A stretch of DNA of 64,000 nucleotides from Schizochytrium sp. CCTCC M209059 (lineage: Eukaryota; Sar; Bigyra; Thraustochytrida; Thraustochytriidae): contig KN805429.1 in NCBI GenBank assembly GCA_000818945.1, positions 1-64,000 of the forward strand. Reading direction: 5' to 3'. The notes beneath the pieces were generated by a model. It saw nothing but the letters and a program-made list of their open reading frames with translations, was not told the origin of the DNA and searched no databases. Position numbers and translations under genes: made by a program. Numbering within the stretch: the first letter of the stretch is position 1; the number at the start of each line of letters is the position of its first letter. Of the stretch, positions 1 to 9,023 are shown one piece after another.

Positions 1-527
1 CCGCCGCGTCGGCCGGCGCTCTCGCCGCAGCGGGCCGGCGCTCTCGCAGCTGCTGCCAGCGCCGCCGCTGCTACGCTGCTACTGCTAAACCCTGCCCGCT
101 AAGCCGCAGAAGAAGGTGCGCGCGCCCTCGCAGAGCGAGCGAGCAGACTTTACTCGGCGGCGCAGGGCATACCTTCACCGCGCGCGGGCTCGGGCGCGCG
201 CTGCAGACCGCGGGCGCGCGGCAGCTGCAGGTGCGGCTTCAGACCCGGCAGAGAGACCTCGCGCGGGGCGCGGCGGAGCGGAGCGGGGAGGGCAGACGCG
301 CCGAGGCGGCTCCAGGTTGACTGACTGACCTGCCCGCCCTTCGAGCACACCCCGGCCTGCGAGCGCGGCGACGCCAGCCCGCGAGCTGCGCGGGGCCTGC
401 GTGCGCTCGGGGGCGCTCGCGGGAGGCGAGGCGGGAGGGCAGACCTGCGGAGCGAGCGAGCGAGCGAGGTACGGAGCGAGGGAGCGAGGTACGGAGCGAG
501 CACGCAGCGGCGCGGCGCGGCGCGAAG
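1..527. promoter_or_regulatory. GC-rich 5' flank of the slingshot-like gene
   Basis: Very GC-rich DNA with short imperfect repeats (gagcgagcga-type and gcggcgcgg-type runs). No reading frame here resembles a protein. It directly precedes the ATG at 528 and is best read as promoter and 5' UTR. No TATA box or other defined element could be assigned. Confidence 0.4.
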
Positions 528-2627
528 ATGACGCGCGAGACGATGCAGGAGGTGCGCGAGACCTTGCGCGGCGTCGACGTCGTCCGCGTCCGCAATGCGC
601 TCATCACGCACAGCTTTGTCGCTTCGAAACATGTGGCCGAGTCCGAGGATAATGCCGGGCCCGACGTTGGCGAGCATGGGCCCGGCCGCGCGACCATGAA
701 TCCAATGGCAAGAGCGACGACGGCGCGCGCCAAAAAGGATACCGTCGATCCGTACCTGCGCGAGGTCCTTCAGGCGCTCATGAACGTGCTCCTGCCCACG
801 GACATTTGTAGGCTCATCACAGCTCTCGATCTCGCCAACACAAATGCAAGCCCGCGACGTAATGCCGGCGCAAACGAGGCGGGCCACGGCAAGACCGTCT
901 CGGCGTCCGCATTTGCGCAAGCCGGGGCCTCGCTCATCCGCCGCGCGAATAGCCTTCCCAACATTCTCGAAAGCGGGAAAAAACGACAGCGAAGAGATTA
1001 TTTTATTGCTCTCATCTCGAACCGGACCCACACCGGCGTCGAGGAGGACGCCATCTTTGTGTTGCGAGCGCACGTCAACCGATCGAAAGATGGCGTCGGT
1101 CCGAATGGCACGATCATGCGCAAAACCAAGTCGCTCAAGCGTCTCTCTTGGAAAAGAAGTGGACCAAGGAGCGCAAAGGGTCGCCCTGGAAGGCTGGTGG
1201 AAGAGCAGAATGAAGATGAAGTTGAGGAGGACGGCCAAGAGGCCGGCGCCTTCAAGCCACCAAGAATGAGCGTACTTCGTGATGCGGGCTCCTACGTCGG
1301 CGACTCCATCGCCAAGGCACCGCACTCGAGCGTTAGCCTCGCGATTGTCAAGATCTTTCCCATTTGGTCAGACTTGCGCATTTCACTCAAGGGCCGAGGC
1401 CTCGTCCGCCTTGCCTCAGCTGGTGACTCGATGAGAATCGGGACCGTATCCATCCGCAGCATGTGGCGCTTGGTTGTGTCGCTGACGCGAGCGCGATCCA
1501 TCGCCAAAGCAAACAATTACTTTCCTCAAGGGCCCTCGCACAAATGGATCGAAATTTACCTGCAAGACCTTTTACCTGGTGCTACGCCCCCTGGTCTCGG
1601 GGCGCCTTCTTCGCGTCAACAAAAGGATGCCGACGCCGACGGCGAGGAGGCCGCCAATGGAAAGAACGAGGACGCGCAAGACGATGTCGATGATGACGAC
1701 GATGAAGATGACATTGGCGACGACGTTTTCGAGCATGTCGATATCGACGGAAGCTCCGGTCTTGACATTACCGACGCCATCGTGATGCCGCCGGTGAATC
1801 TTGCCCGGAATCAAGCCCACGAGGTGGACGGTCATCTTGACCACCTCGCGCAAGGACATCTCTCCGACGACGATGAAGACACGGACGATGCGACAAGCGT
1901 GTCTGTGCACACAGACTTGCCCAACTTTTCTTCGGTGGCCGCCAGCGCAGATGCCGCTTCCGTATCGAGTCGGGCCCGCGAGGACTCGCGCTCCCGCCTT
2001 TCTCTCAATTCGCGACTCGAGGCCGAGCAGGAGATCACCGCCGAAATCCGTACCATCATTCAGACCACGCTCAACCTCGACGATCTCACCACGCAAGACG
2101 TCATTACGCGCTTGGAAGCAAAATTCGGGCCCAAGCTCATGTCCAACTTCAAAAAGTCTTTCATTGACGAAAAAATCATCCTCATGTATGGTCAGCAGGA
2201 ACCTCCTTCCCGCATCATTGCAGGTCTTTACTTGGGCACCGAGTACAATGCGTCTGACTTTGGGACGCTGCAGAATATCGGCGTCACCACCATCGTCAAT
2301 GTGACCAAGGAGATCAAAGACTTTTATCCTGGACATTTCGACTACCTTCGCATCTCGGTCAAGGATCAAGAGACCTCGGATCTGCACACGCACTTTGCGG
2401 AGGCATGCGAAAAGATTGCTCACGCTCGCGCAGAAGGTCATACTGTCTTTGTGCATTGCCAGCGCGGAATTTCGCGTTCTGCGACCATCGTCATTGCCTT
2501 TCTCATGCAGTCGCGTCGCCTGTCCTTTGCGGACGCCTACAACATTGTCAAACGCAATCGCCCGATCATTAAGCCCAATCGCGGCTTTATCAAGCAGCTC
2601 AATCGTTTCGAGGAAGAGGTCAACTAG
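528..2627 (+). CDS. Slingshot-type dual-specificity (cofilin) phosphatase
   Basis: This 699-residue protein carries three blocks in the order known for slingshot phosphatases. Residues about 156-350 resemble the SSH N-terminal region, with the marker FPIWSDLRISL and the segment VSIRSMWRLVVSL followed by ANNYFPQG. Residues about 497-555 resemble a DEK_C domain. Residues about 557-699 form the dual-specificity phosphatase domain. The catalytic loop is HCQRGISRS at 643-651, giving nucleophile Cys644 and Arg650; Asp613 is a likely general acid. An acidic low-complexity linker lies around 385-405. In animals slingshot dephosphorylates and activates ADF/cofilin, so an actin-turnover role is inferred. 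The DSP domain is certain; the slingshot assignment rests on the domain order. An AATAAA lies at 2666, 39 bp after the stop. Confidence 0.88.
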   Translation: MTRETMQEVRETLRGVDVVRVRNALITHSFVASKHVAESEDNAGPDVGEHGPGRATMNPMARATTARAKKDTVDPYLREVLQALMNVLLPTDICRLITALDLANTNASPRRNAGANEAGHGKTVSASAFAQAGASLIRRANSLPNILESGKKRQRRDYFIALISNRTHTGVEEDAIFVLRAHVNRSKDGVGPNGTIMRKTKSLKRLSWKRSGPRSAKGRPGRLVEEQNEDEVEEDGQEAGAFKPPRMSVLRDAGSYVGDSIAKAPHSSVSLAIVKIFPIWSDLRISLKGRGLVRLASAGDSMRIGTVSIRSMWRLVVSLTRARSIAKANNYFPQGPSHKWIEIYLQDLLPGATPPGLGAPSSRQQKDADADGEEAANGKNEDAQDDVDDDDDEDDIGDDVFEHVDIDGSSGLDITDAIVMPPVNLARNQAHEVDGHLDHLAQGHLSDDDEDTDDATSVSVHTDLPNFSSVAASADAASVSSRAREDSRSRLSLNSRLEAEQEITAEIRTIIQTTLNLDDLTTQDVITRLEAKFGPKLMSNFKKSFIDEKIILMYGQQEPPSRIIAGLYLGTEYNASDFGTLQNIGVTTIVNVTKEIKDFYPGHFDYLRISVKDQETSDLHTHFAEACEKIAHARAEGHTVFVHCQRGISRSATIVIAFLMQSRRLSFADAYNIVKRNRPIIKPNRGFIKQLNRFEEEVN

Positions 2628-2976
2628 CATGTTGACTCGGCAGCGGCTGCTCACTTTTTCCTCACAATAAAATGATCAATAATTTCGTCTCACTCGTGGT
2701 ATTACTACTACCTCCATGCATCCTGCTTCTTCTCGGGTATTGGTATCATCGTTTCTTTCAAGAAGAGTGAATGGTAGTAGTGCCACCTTCCTTGGGCGAT
2801 CAGCAACACTGAAAAGGGGGGTTCTCGGACCACCTAGGCAATGGACTGCGTTGGATAAGGGAAGGACCGCGCACAGGCAGTAAGCAACCAAGGAGCTTTA
2901 ATCTAAAACGACACGAGAATCGGTTCATATTTTATCGCCCCCCAATGGCGAGGCGATCGCCCAAGAATTAATTAAC

Positions 2977-3067
2977 GAATGAATGAATGAATGAATGAAT
3001 GAATGAATGAATGAATGAATGAATGAATGAATGAATGAATGAATGAATGAATGAGTGAGTGAGTGAA
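2977..3067. repeat. (AATG)n microsatellite
   Basis: About 90 bp of nearly perfect GAAT/AATG tetranucleotide repeat, drifting to GAGT near its end. Similar tracts recur at 4937-4975 and 37660-37697, so this unit expands repeatedly in this genome. Confidence 0.95.
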
Positions 3068-3480
3068 TAAAATGTTTTTCGTGTCACAGCAGAGTGAAGA
3101 AGAACGACGCGTGCGGCGCGTGCGCCGCGTGGGTGAATGCCAGACTAGGCCCCAGAATGGGGCCACATTATGTGCAGCCGCGGAAAGGAAAGAAAGGAGA
3201 AAAGAAGGGGAAACGATCGGGTAGATTCACGCGACTGATGGATCCCCCCCTTGGCAATTTTTGATTTTGAAACTTTTTAGCTACATTTTTTCAAAGTTTT
3301 GCTATGATTAATATGAGGGCCATCAAAATTTCGGAATTTCGTGCTCAGTAGAGCAATATAGCGCAAACATTAAGGACACATTGTATGTGTCTTCGCTGTG
3401 GACCTCACAGCCGGCCAGCCTTTTCTTCCGCAGACCTCACAAGGGTGCTTCAGTGACGCTGCTCACAGTTTTATGCTACG

Positions 3481-3549
3481 CATGGGCAAAAAACCATGCG
3501 CAACATGGGCAAAAACCATGCGCAACATGGGCAAAAAACCATGCGCAAC
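3481..3549. repeat. Three tandem 22-23 bp units with internal palindromes
   Basis: Three head-to-tail units of 23, 22 and 23 bp. Each unit contains CATGG, an A-rich spacer, then CCATG, so each can fold as a short hairpin. In the first unit, counting flanking bases, the stem extends to CGCATGG/CCATGCG. The copies differ only by one A in the loop. Confidence 0.85.
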
Positions 3550-3733
3550 ATCCTCACATGTTAAGATTGACCTCCGCACCGCGTGCGCCCTTGCACCTTT
3601 GGCACGGGACTAACCAACACACCGCTCAAGAAACAGACAACCCCCCTGTTTAAGCAAAAATCGTGTCACAACTAGTGGGTAGTCGTGTCGGTCGCGGGTC
3701 GGTGGTGGTCCAAAGCAAACCCAAAAGCAAACC

Positions 3734-4390
3734 CAAAAGCAAAAGCAAAAGCAAAAGCAAAAGCAAAAGCAAAAGCAAAAGCAAAAGCAAAAGCAAAAGC
3801 AAAAGCAAAAGCAAAAGCAAAAGCAAAAGCAAAAGCAAAAGCAAAAGCAAAAGCAAAAGCAAAAGCAAAAGCAAAAGCAAAAGCAAAAGCAAAAGCAAAA
3901 GCAAAAGCAAAAGCAAAAGCAAAAGCAAAAGCAAAAGCAAAAGCAAAAGCAAAAGCAAAAGCAAAAGCAAAAGCAAAAGCAAAAGCAAAAGCAAAAGCAA
4001 AAGCAAAAGCAAAAGCAAAAGCAAAAGCAAAAGCAAAAGCAAAAGCAAAAGCAAAAGCAAAAGCAAAAGCAAAAGCAAAAGCAAAAGCAAAAGCAAAAGC
4101 AAAAGCAAAAGCAAAAGCAAAAGCAAAAGCAAAAGCAAAAGCAAAAGCAAAAGCAAAAGCAAAAGCAAAAGCAAAAGCAAAAGCAAAAGCAAAAGCAAAA
4201 GCAAAAGCAAAAGCAAAAGCAAAAGCAAAAGCAAAAGCAAAAGCAAAAGCAAAAGCAAAAGCAAAAGCAAAAGCAAAAGCAAAAGCAAAAGCAAAAGCAA
4301 AAGCAAAAGCAAAACCAAGACCAAGACCAAAACCAAAACCAAAACCAAAACCAAAACCAAAACCAAAACCAAAACCAAAACCAAAACCAA
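3734..4390. repeat. (AAAAGC)n followed by (AAAACC)n hexanucleotide expansion
   Basis: Roughly 575 bp of almost perfect AAAAGC units, about 96 copies, switches near 4310 to about 80 bp of AAAACC units. Because the unit is six bases and lacks stop codons in every frame, all three frames stay open. One frame reads (Lys-Ser)n and runs into the BAF-like gene downstream. Openness is therefore not evidence of translation. Confidence 0.95.
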
Positions 4391-4448
4391 AGCAGCAGCA
4401 CCAGCAGCCCCAGCAGCACCAGCAGCACCAGCGCATCGTCGCGTCATC

Positions 4449-4937
4449 ATGCCTTCTCCGGCAAAGAGCACCGCTACTGTTTCTACCAGCAAGATGAAGT
4501 TCGATATCAACGGCTCGACAGTAAGCACAGCCACCATGGACGCTTTTGTAGAGTGTATTGTGAGCCCCGATCTTCAAAAGGTGCCTGGCATCGGCCCTGT
4601 CAGCGAGGCCAACCTACTGGAGAGGGATGGCATCGACAATACCTTCCAGCTCATCGGTGTCTTCTTGCGCCTCAAGGGGGGTGACATGAACATGGTCCAG
4701 CACACGGAGGCCTTTAGGTATTACCTTGAGTCTTGTGGCGTTTCTGCACGGCACCTCGACACCGTTGTCCTCGCCATCGCGGGAAAGGTCAACGCGATCT
4801 TCAATGGCATCTTCAACGCGGACGAGTACAGACAAGTTCTCAAGCAAATGAAGGCGCAAGAGGAAGCAGACCAGCTCATTGCTGAAGAGGAAGACCAAGA
4901 AGAAGAGGCAGCAGAACAAGAAGGAATAAATGAATAA
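4449..4937 (+). CDS. Barrier-to-autointegration factor (BAF)-like protein
   Basis: From the ATG at 4449 the product is 162 residues. Its core, beginning VPGIGPVSEANLLERDGI and continuing through FQLIGVFLRLKG and YYLESCGVSARHLD, follows the BANF1 pattern of a helix-hairpin-helix-like motif, a hydrophobic helix and a C-terminal helical cap. An acidic E-rich tail ends the protein. BAF is a small dimeric protein that binds double-stranded DNA and bridges chromatin to the nuclear envelope. The frame stays open upstream to 3663 through the hexanucleotide tract, which would add an N-terminal tail of about 100 Lys-Ser or Lys-Thr pairs and an Ala-Pro hinge (424 residues). I prefer the short form because the repeat cannot contain stops. 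The BAF match is by eye. Confidence 0.62.
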   Translation: MPSPAKSTATVSTSKMKFDINGSTVSTATMDAFVECIVSPDLQKVPGIGPVSEANLLERDGIDNTFQLIGVFLRLKGGDMNMVQHTEAFRYYLESCGVSARHLDTVVLAIAGKVNAIFNGIFNADEYRQVLKQMKAQEEADQLIAEEEDQEEEAAEQEGINE

Positions 4938-5342
4938 ATGATGAATAAATAAATGAATGAATGAATGAATAAATGATCGATTGGACGGTTGGTCCTTTGA
5001 GGACTCGTTCTTCGACGTAAAGACTCTTGAGACAAATGAAAATCAAACGTAGACTGGCCAAACCATGGAGCGCGGCCGATGAAAACTCGCCCTTTGGGCT
5101 CGCTCGTCGCAGATTTTCAATCCACCATGTCGTCGCATCATGGCATAGCGAAAGAAATTTGTAAAACTCTCCTTTTTTTTCTTCGACAAAGGCGATTCGT
5201 CTGAGACGCAGACGCAGCTTGGTGGCAAGGTTGCCTATCAAAGCGAGGAGTGGCGTGGCGCGGCTCGTGTGATCTGCGCGCACGCGTCCGCGTCCAGGTT
5301 AACCTCGCAAAGCTTTGCCAAGAGAGCTTTTGTCCTGTTGAG
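4938..5342. other. Short intergenic region between two + strand genes
   Basis: Begins with an AATAAATGAATG-type tract at 4925-4975 that also offers several AATAAA polyadenylation-like sites for the gene upstream. The rest is presumably 5' UTR and promoter of the helicase gene. An in-frame ATG at 5250 would add 31 residues to the helicase. Confidence 0.4.
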
Positions 5343-7352
5343 ATGGCCGGAGATGGCCAAGCCGCCGCGGATGGCCGCCACGAGGTCGTCGCTGCCGCCA
5401 CCGCCACCGCCGCTCCCGCCCACAAGCAGCTGGACAGCGCTGGCGAGGAGATGGGCGGCGAAGCAAACGCACAGAACGCCGAGGAGGACGAAATGTTGGT
5501 GACGACAGCCGCGTCCAGACAGCGGAAACGGGCAGCAACCCGGTCGAGACGCGCCGTTGTGGGCGGGTCCACCGCAGTGCGGCGCACGACGGCGTCGAGC
5601 TCGGGAGACGTAGCCCACCACAAAATCTCGGACGATGGCGAAAATGGTTCAGGAGAGAACAGCGGTACAGACATTCACGCCGCGCCAGCGGCAGAAGACA
5701 AATCCCTCGTTGAAGTGGCGCGCGAGCTTCGTGCAAACCCCAATTATGAGGCCGAGCAGCGCGCTGCTGAAAAAGCCAAGTTCCTTGCCAATGTCAAGGC
5801 GCAGCAAATCGCCCTTGCCTCGGCCAAGGAACGGGCAACGGGAACTGTGTATACGGAACGACTCGAGACTGGATGGAAGCCAACGCGGCGCATGCAGGCC
5901 ATGAGTGAGGAGGAGCGCCGACGAATACGTACAGAAAACCACATTCTAGTGGATGGTAAGGACATCCCACCGCCAATTGACTCCTTCTGGGCAATGCGCA
6001 TTCCTCGCACCTTTGTCAAGGCCTTGGCCAAAAAGGGTATCAAGTCGCCGACGCCAATCCAAATGCAAGGTCTGCCCGTTGCTTTCAGCGGTCGCGATAT
6101 GATTGGCATTGCATTCACGGGTTCAGGCAAGACAATCACGTTTACCCTTCCATTAGTGCTTCTGGCTTTGGGCATGGAGATGCGCGCCCCTTTGGTGGGC
6201 AGCGAGGGCCCGTTCGGGATCATTATGGGACCTTCCCGCGAGCTGCAGGCCCAGACCTTTGAGGTGATTCAGGGTATCTTGGCCTCGATGCGCGAGGATG
6301 ACCCGAGCTCTTATTTCCCGTCGATTCGCGCCATTCTTGCAATTGGCGGTCAAGACAAGCGCGAGCAGCTTGGCGACTACCGCCAGCGCGGCGCGCACAT
6401 TGTGGTGGGTACTCCAGGTCGCATCATTGACTTTTTGCAGCGGGGCCAACTCAACCTTGATGTGTGTAGGTATGTGTGTCTCGACGAGAGCGATCGCATG
6501 ATTTCGGAATTCGACGAGGAGCTACAGACTGTGCTCGGGTTTTGTAAATTACAGCGTCAAATGTTGCTCTTTAGTGCGACCATGCCCACTCGACTTGTCG
6601 AGTTTGCCCAGACCTCGCTCGTGCAACCCATTACAGTGAACGCAAGTCGTGCTGGCGCGGCGAATTTGAACGTGATTCAGGAGATCGAATTTATGCGCGA
6701 CGAAGCGCGTATTCCGCACCTGCTGCAGACACTGCAAAAGACGCCACCTCCAGTGGTCATTTTCACGCAAAACAAAAAGGACGTCGACGATATTTACGAA
6801 TATTTGTTGCTCAAGGGCGTGGAAGCCGTGGCAATCCACGGTGACAAAGCTCAGGAGGAGCGTAGCGCCGGTCTGCGGCAGTTCAAGGCCCACATCAAGG
6901 ACGTGCTCGTGGCTACAGACGTGGCGGCCAAGGGTCTCGATATCGACAACATTCAGCATGTAATCAACTTCGACATGCCCAAAGAGATTGAGAACTACGT
7001 GCATCGCATTGGTCGTACGGGCCGTGGAGGGCGTGCAGGTGTGGCCACTACGTTTTTGAACAGCGGCGTAGACACCTCTGTGCTTTTGGATCTCAAGCAT
7101 CTTTTGCGCGAGGCCAAACAGAGAATTCCGCCCGTCCTACTGCAGATCGAGGATCCCTCTGAAAAGTTCGCAGCCGATGCCGGTCAGGATGGCTCGTTTG
7201 GCGGCGGCGATGCGGGCGATTCATCATGCGCATATTGCGGTGGTCTCGGTCACGAAATCACAACGTGTCCAGCGCTCGCGGAAAAGTTACGCAGAGAACA
7301 GTCTTCGATCCGAGATGTCGTGGGCGGGGCGGCCTTTGGTGGCGACTGGTAA
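5343..7352 (+). CDS. DDX41: DDX41/Abstrakt-type DEAD-box RNA helicase
   Basis: About 669 residues from the ATG at 5343; an upstream in-frame ATG at 5250 gives 700. All core helicase motifs are visible: Q motif (SPTPIQMQGLP), motif I AFTGSGKT near 257, PSRELQAQ, GTPGR, motif II DESD at 381-384, SATMP, VATDVAAKGLD and HRIGRTGRGG. The C-terminus has a CCHC zinc knuckle with spacing C-x2-C-x4-H-x4-C at about 629-642. That knuckle after the helicase core is the hallmark of DDX41. The family acts in pre-mRNA splicing and, in animals, nucleic-acid sensing. Motif II reads DESD instead of the usual DEAD. The gene converges on the aldolase gene with only 30 bp between stop codons. Confidence 0.93.
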   Translation: MAGDGQAAADGRHEVVAAATATAAPAHKQLDSAGEEMGGEANAQNAEEDEMLVTTAASRQRKRAATRSRRAVVGGSTAVRRTTASSSGDVAHHKISDDGENGSGENSGTDIHAAPAAEDKSLVEVARELRANPNYEAEQRAAEKAKFLANVKAQQIALASAKERATGTVYTERLETGWKPTRRMQAMSEEERRRIRTENHILVDGKDIPPPIDSFWAMRIPRTFVKALAKKGIKSPTPIQMQGLPVAFSGRDMIGIAFTGSGKTITFTLPLVLLALGMEMRAPLVGSEGPFGIIMGPSRELQAQTFEVIQGILASMREDDPSSYFPSIRAILAIGGQDKREQLGDYRQRGAHIVVGTPGRIIDFLQRGQLNLDVCRYVCLDESDRMISEFDEELQTVLGFCKLQRQMLLFSATMPTRLVEFAQTSLVQPITVNASRAGAANLNVIQEIEFMRDEARIPHLLQTLQKTPPPVVIFTQNKKDVDDIYEYLLLKGVEAVAIHGDKAQEERSAGLRQFKAHIKDVLVATDVAAKGLDIDNIQHVINFDMPKEIENYVHRIGRTGRGGRAGVATTFLNSGVDTSVLLDLKHLLREAKQRIPPVLLQIEDPSEKFAADAGQDGSFGGGDAGDSSCAYCGGLGHEITTCPALAEKLRREQSSIRDVVGGAAFGGDW

Positions 7353-7382
7353 GCCCCGAGAAAAACGGTTCCCCTCGGTTTT

Positions 7383-8768
7383 TCAAGCGTGCAGCTGTGT
7401 TGGCACTGTTGTTGCGTTGGCGCTGCAGACCTCGCGCAGAATGCACAAAAAATTGTCAATGTGGCTCGACGTTGTCGACCACTGCGTGCACATGCGAAAT
7501 CGAGCGCGTCGTTCGGGGTCCTCTGGCGTGCCCCGAGACTCTTCAGACCCAGCTGTGAGCGAAAGCTGGATGCCGCGGTCGCGGAGTGCGGCAATGACGG
7601 CCTTGTTCATCTCGACAAAGAGAATGTTGATGGCGGGCTGGCGTACGAGGTTGCATCCCGGGGTCGCTGCGATGCCGCGAGCAAGGTCAGATGCACGGTC
7701 ATTGGCGTTTCGCGCAGAGCGCAGCCAGAGATCGTTCTCGAGGTATGCGAGCATTTGCGCGGCAAGAAAGCATTGTTTTTCCAAAAAGTGGCCCGCACGT
7801 TTGCATCGAAATCGTGCTTCGGCAAGACGTGATTGCGCAGACGTGAAGAAGACAATGGCTTCGCAGCAAAGCGTGCCGTTCTTCGTCGTCCCCAGGGAGA
7901 GAACATCTACGCCTGCTTTCCAAGTCATTTCTGCGGGCGTTGCCTGCGACTCAGCTTGCAAAGCGTTGGCGAAACGTGCACCGTCCATGTGCACCAACAT
8001 GTTGTGTTTGTGGGCGAGAGCGGCAATGGCCTCGATCTCTGCAATGCTGTAGACACCACCACCATCTTCGGTGGGTTGCGTTACGGAGACAGCGCTGGGG
8101 ACGTTTTGGTGCGGAGCCTTGGGATTTGCGGCTCTGCTCGCGAGTCGTGACTCGAGCGTGTCGAAAACGAGTTTGCCGTCAGCGTCGGCGTCAACGAGCT
8201 CGAGCTTTGCGCCTCCGGAAAAGAACTCGGGGGCACCGCACTCGCTGGTGGCAATATGCGCGTTTCGCGAGCAGTAGGTCGATCCATAGGGGGGAGTAAG
8301 GCACGCCAGGGCGAGAGCATTGGTCGCCGTGCCGTTAACGAGGAGCAGGACTTGGGCGTCTGGTCGTTCGAACACGTCTCGTACTGCGTCAATCGCCTTT
8401 GCAGTCCACGCGTCACCTCCGTACGATGCTGCTGGCCCGGCCTCGGGTCCCAAGGCCGTCGCCACGGCTGCGAGCACTTCGGGCAGCGCTCCAGCGACAT
8501 GGTCGGCGCCAAAGTCCATGGCTGCCAATCTAATCGCAACTGCGACTGCGACTGCGACTGCGACTGCGACTGCGACGGGCACAAGGCTAGCCTCCGAGGC
8601 GGCGCAAGGGGAAACGCGGAGTGACCCAATCAAGCCAGCTTGAAGCGTTTCGTTGTCTGTGCAGCGAGCGCTATATGTGGTATGATTTGGCGCCCTGGAA
8701 AGCAAGATTGCAAAACGGGGACTACGGAACTTGGAAAGCGCTTGCTTGCTTGAAAAGGTTGTGGACAT
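7383..8768 (-). CDS. Low-specificity L-threonine aldolase (PLP enzyme)
   Basis: The 461-residue frame contains a full aldolase starting at Met84 (DFGADHVAGALPEVL). PLP-enzyme features are the cofactor-contacting HMDGARF with Asp262 and the Schiff-base lysine in SLGTTKNG, Lys296. The enzyme splits threonine or allo-threonine to glycine and acetaldehyde. The 83 residues ahead of the core include about 36 Ser/Arg-rich residues with no acidic residue, which resembles a mitochondrial presequence. They are followed by a (Val-Ala)n run made by a hexanucleotide repeat. If translation begins at Met84 (position 8519), both are 5' UTR. Enzyme class is firm; the start is not. Confidence 0.88.
   Translation of the reverse strand: MSTTFSSKQALSKFRSPRFAILLSRAPNHTTYSARCTDNETLQAGLIGSLRVSPCAASEASLVPVAVAVAVAVAVAVAIRLAAMDFGADHVAGALPEVLAAVATALGPEAGPAASYGGDAWTAKAIDAVRDVFERPDAQVLLLVNGTATNALALACLTPPYGSTYCSRNAHIATSECGAPEFFSGGAKLELVDADADGKLVFDTLESRLASRAANPKAPHQNVPSAVSVTQPTEDGGGVYSIAEIEAIAALAHKHNMLVHMDGARFANALQAESQATPAEMTWKAGVDVLSLGTTKNGTLCCEAIVFFTSAQSRLAEARFRCKRAGHFLEKQCFLAAQMLAYLENDLWLRSARNANDRASDLARGIAATPGCNLVRQPAINILFVEMNKAVIAALRDRGIQLSLTAGSEESRGTPEDPERRARFRMCTQWSTTSSHIDNFLCILREVCSANATTVPTQLHA
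8534..8577. repeat. (GCGACT)n hexanucleotide repeat
   Basis: About seven units. On the minus strand it reads as alternating Val-Ala in the frame that enters the threonine aldolase, just upstream of the conserved domain. Confidence 0.9.
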
Positions 8769-8914
8769 GAGAACGAATGTAAAGGCGGACGTCGAGACGA
8801 AAAGGAAAGGTTCGAAAAAAGCTTGTTAAGAAAAGAATGAGTTTACAGGTCAAAATACAGAGTTGTGTTGTACTAAATTGTCAGTCAGATGTCAGATGGC
8901 GCACGCAAAGAATG

Positions 8915-8931
8915 GGGGGGGGGGGGGGGGG
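8915..8931. repeat. Poly-G run
   Basis: About 17 consecutive G between the aldolase gene and the end of the sphingomyelin synthase-like gene. Length may be unreliable in any assembly. Confidence 0.8.
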
Positions 8932-9023
8932 TTGTCAAAAGCCAGATCCTGGGCTCGCTCAGCGAAGCTTTTTTTTGCGCGGGGTGCGGAGTTCTTTCTT
9001 GCGCAGCAAAGGAATCAAGAATC

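Larger units (their letters stand above)
2628..3733. other. Intergenic region with simple repeats
   Basis: No gene is supported. It holds the 3' end of the phosphatase transcript (AATAAA at 2666), an (AATG)n tract and a cluster of hairpin-forming direct repeats, both listed separately. Short open frames here have no protein-like character. Confidence 0.5.
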
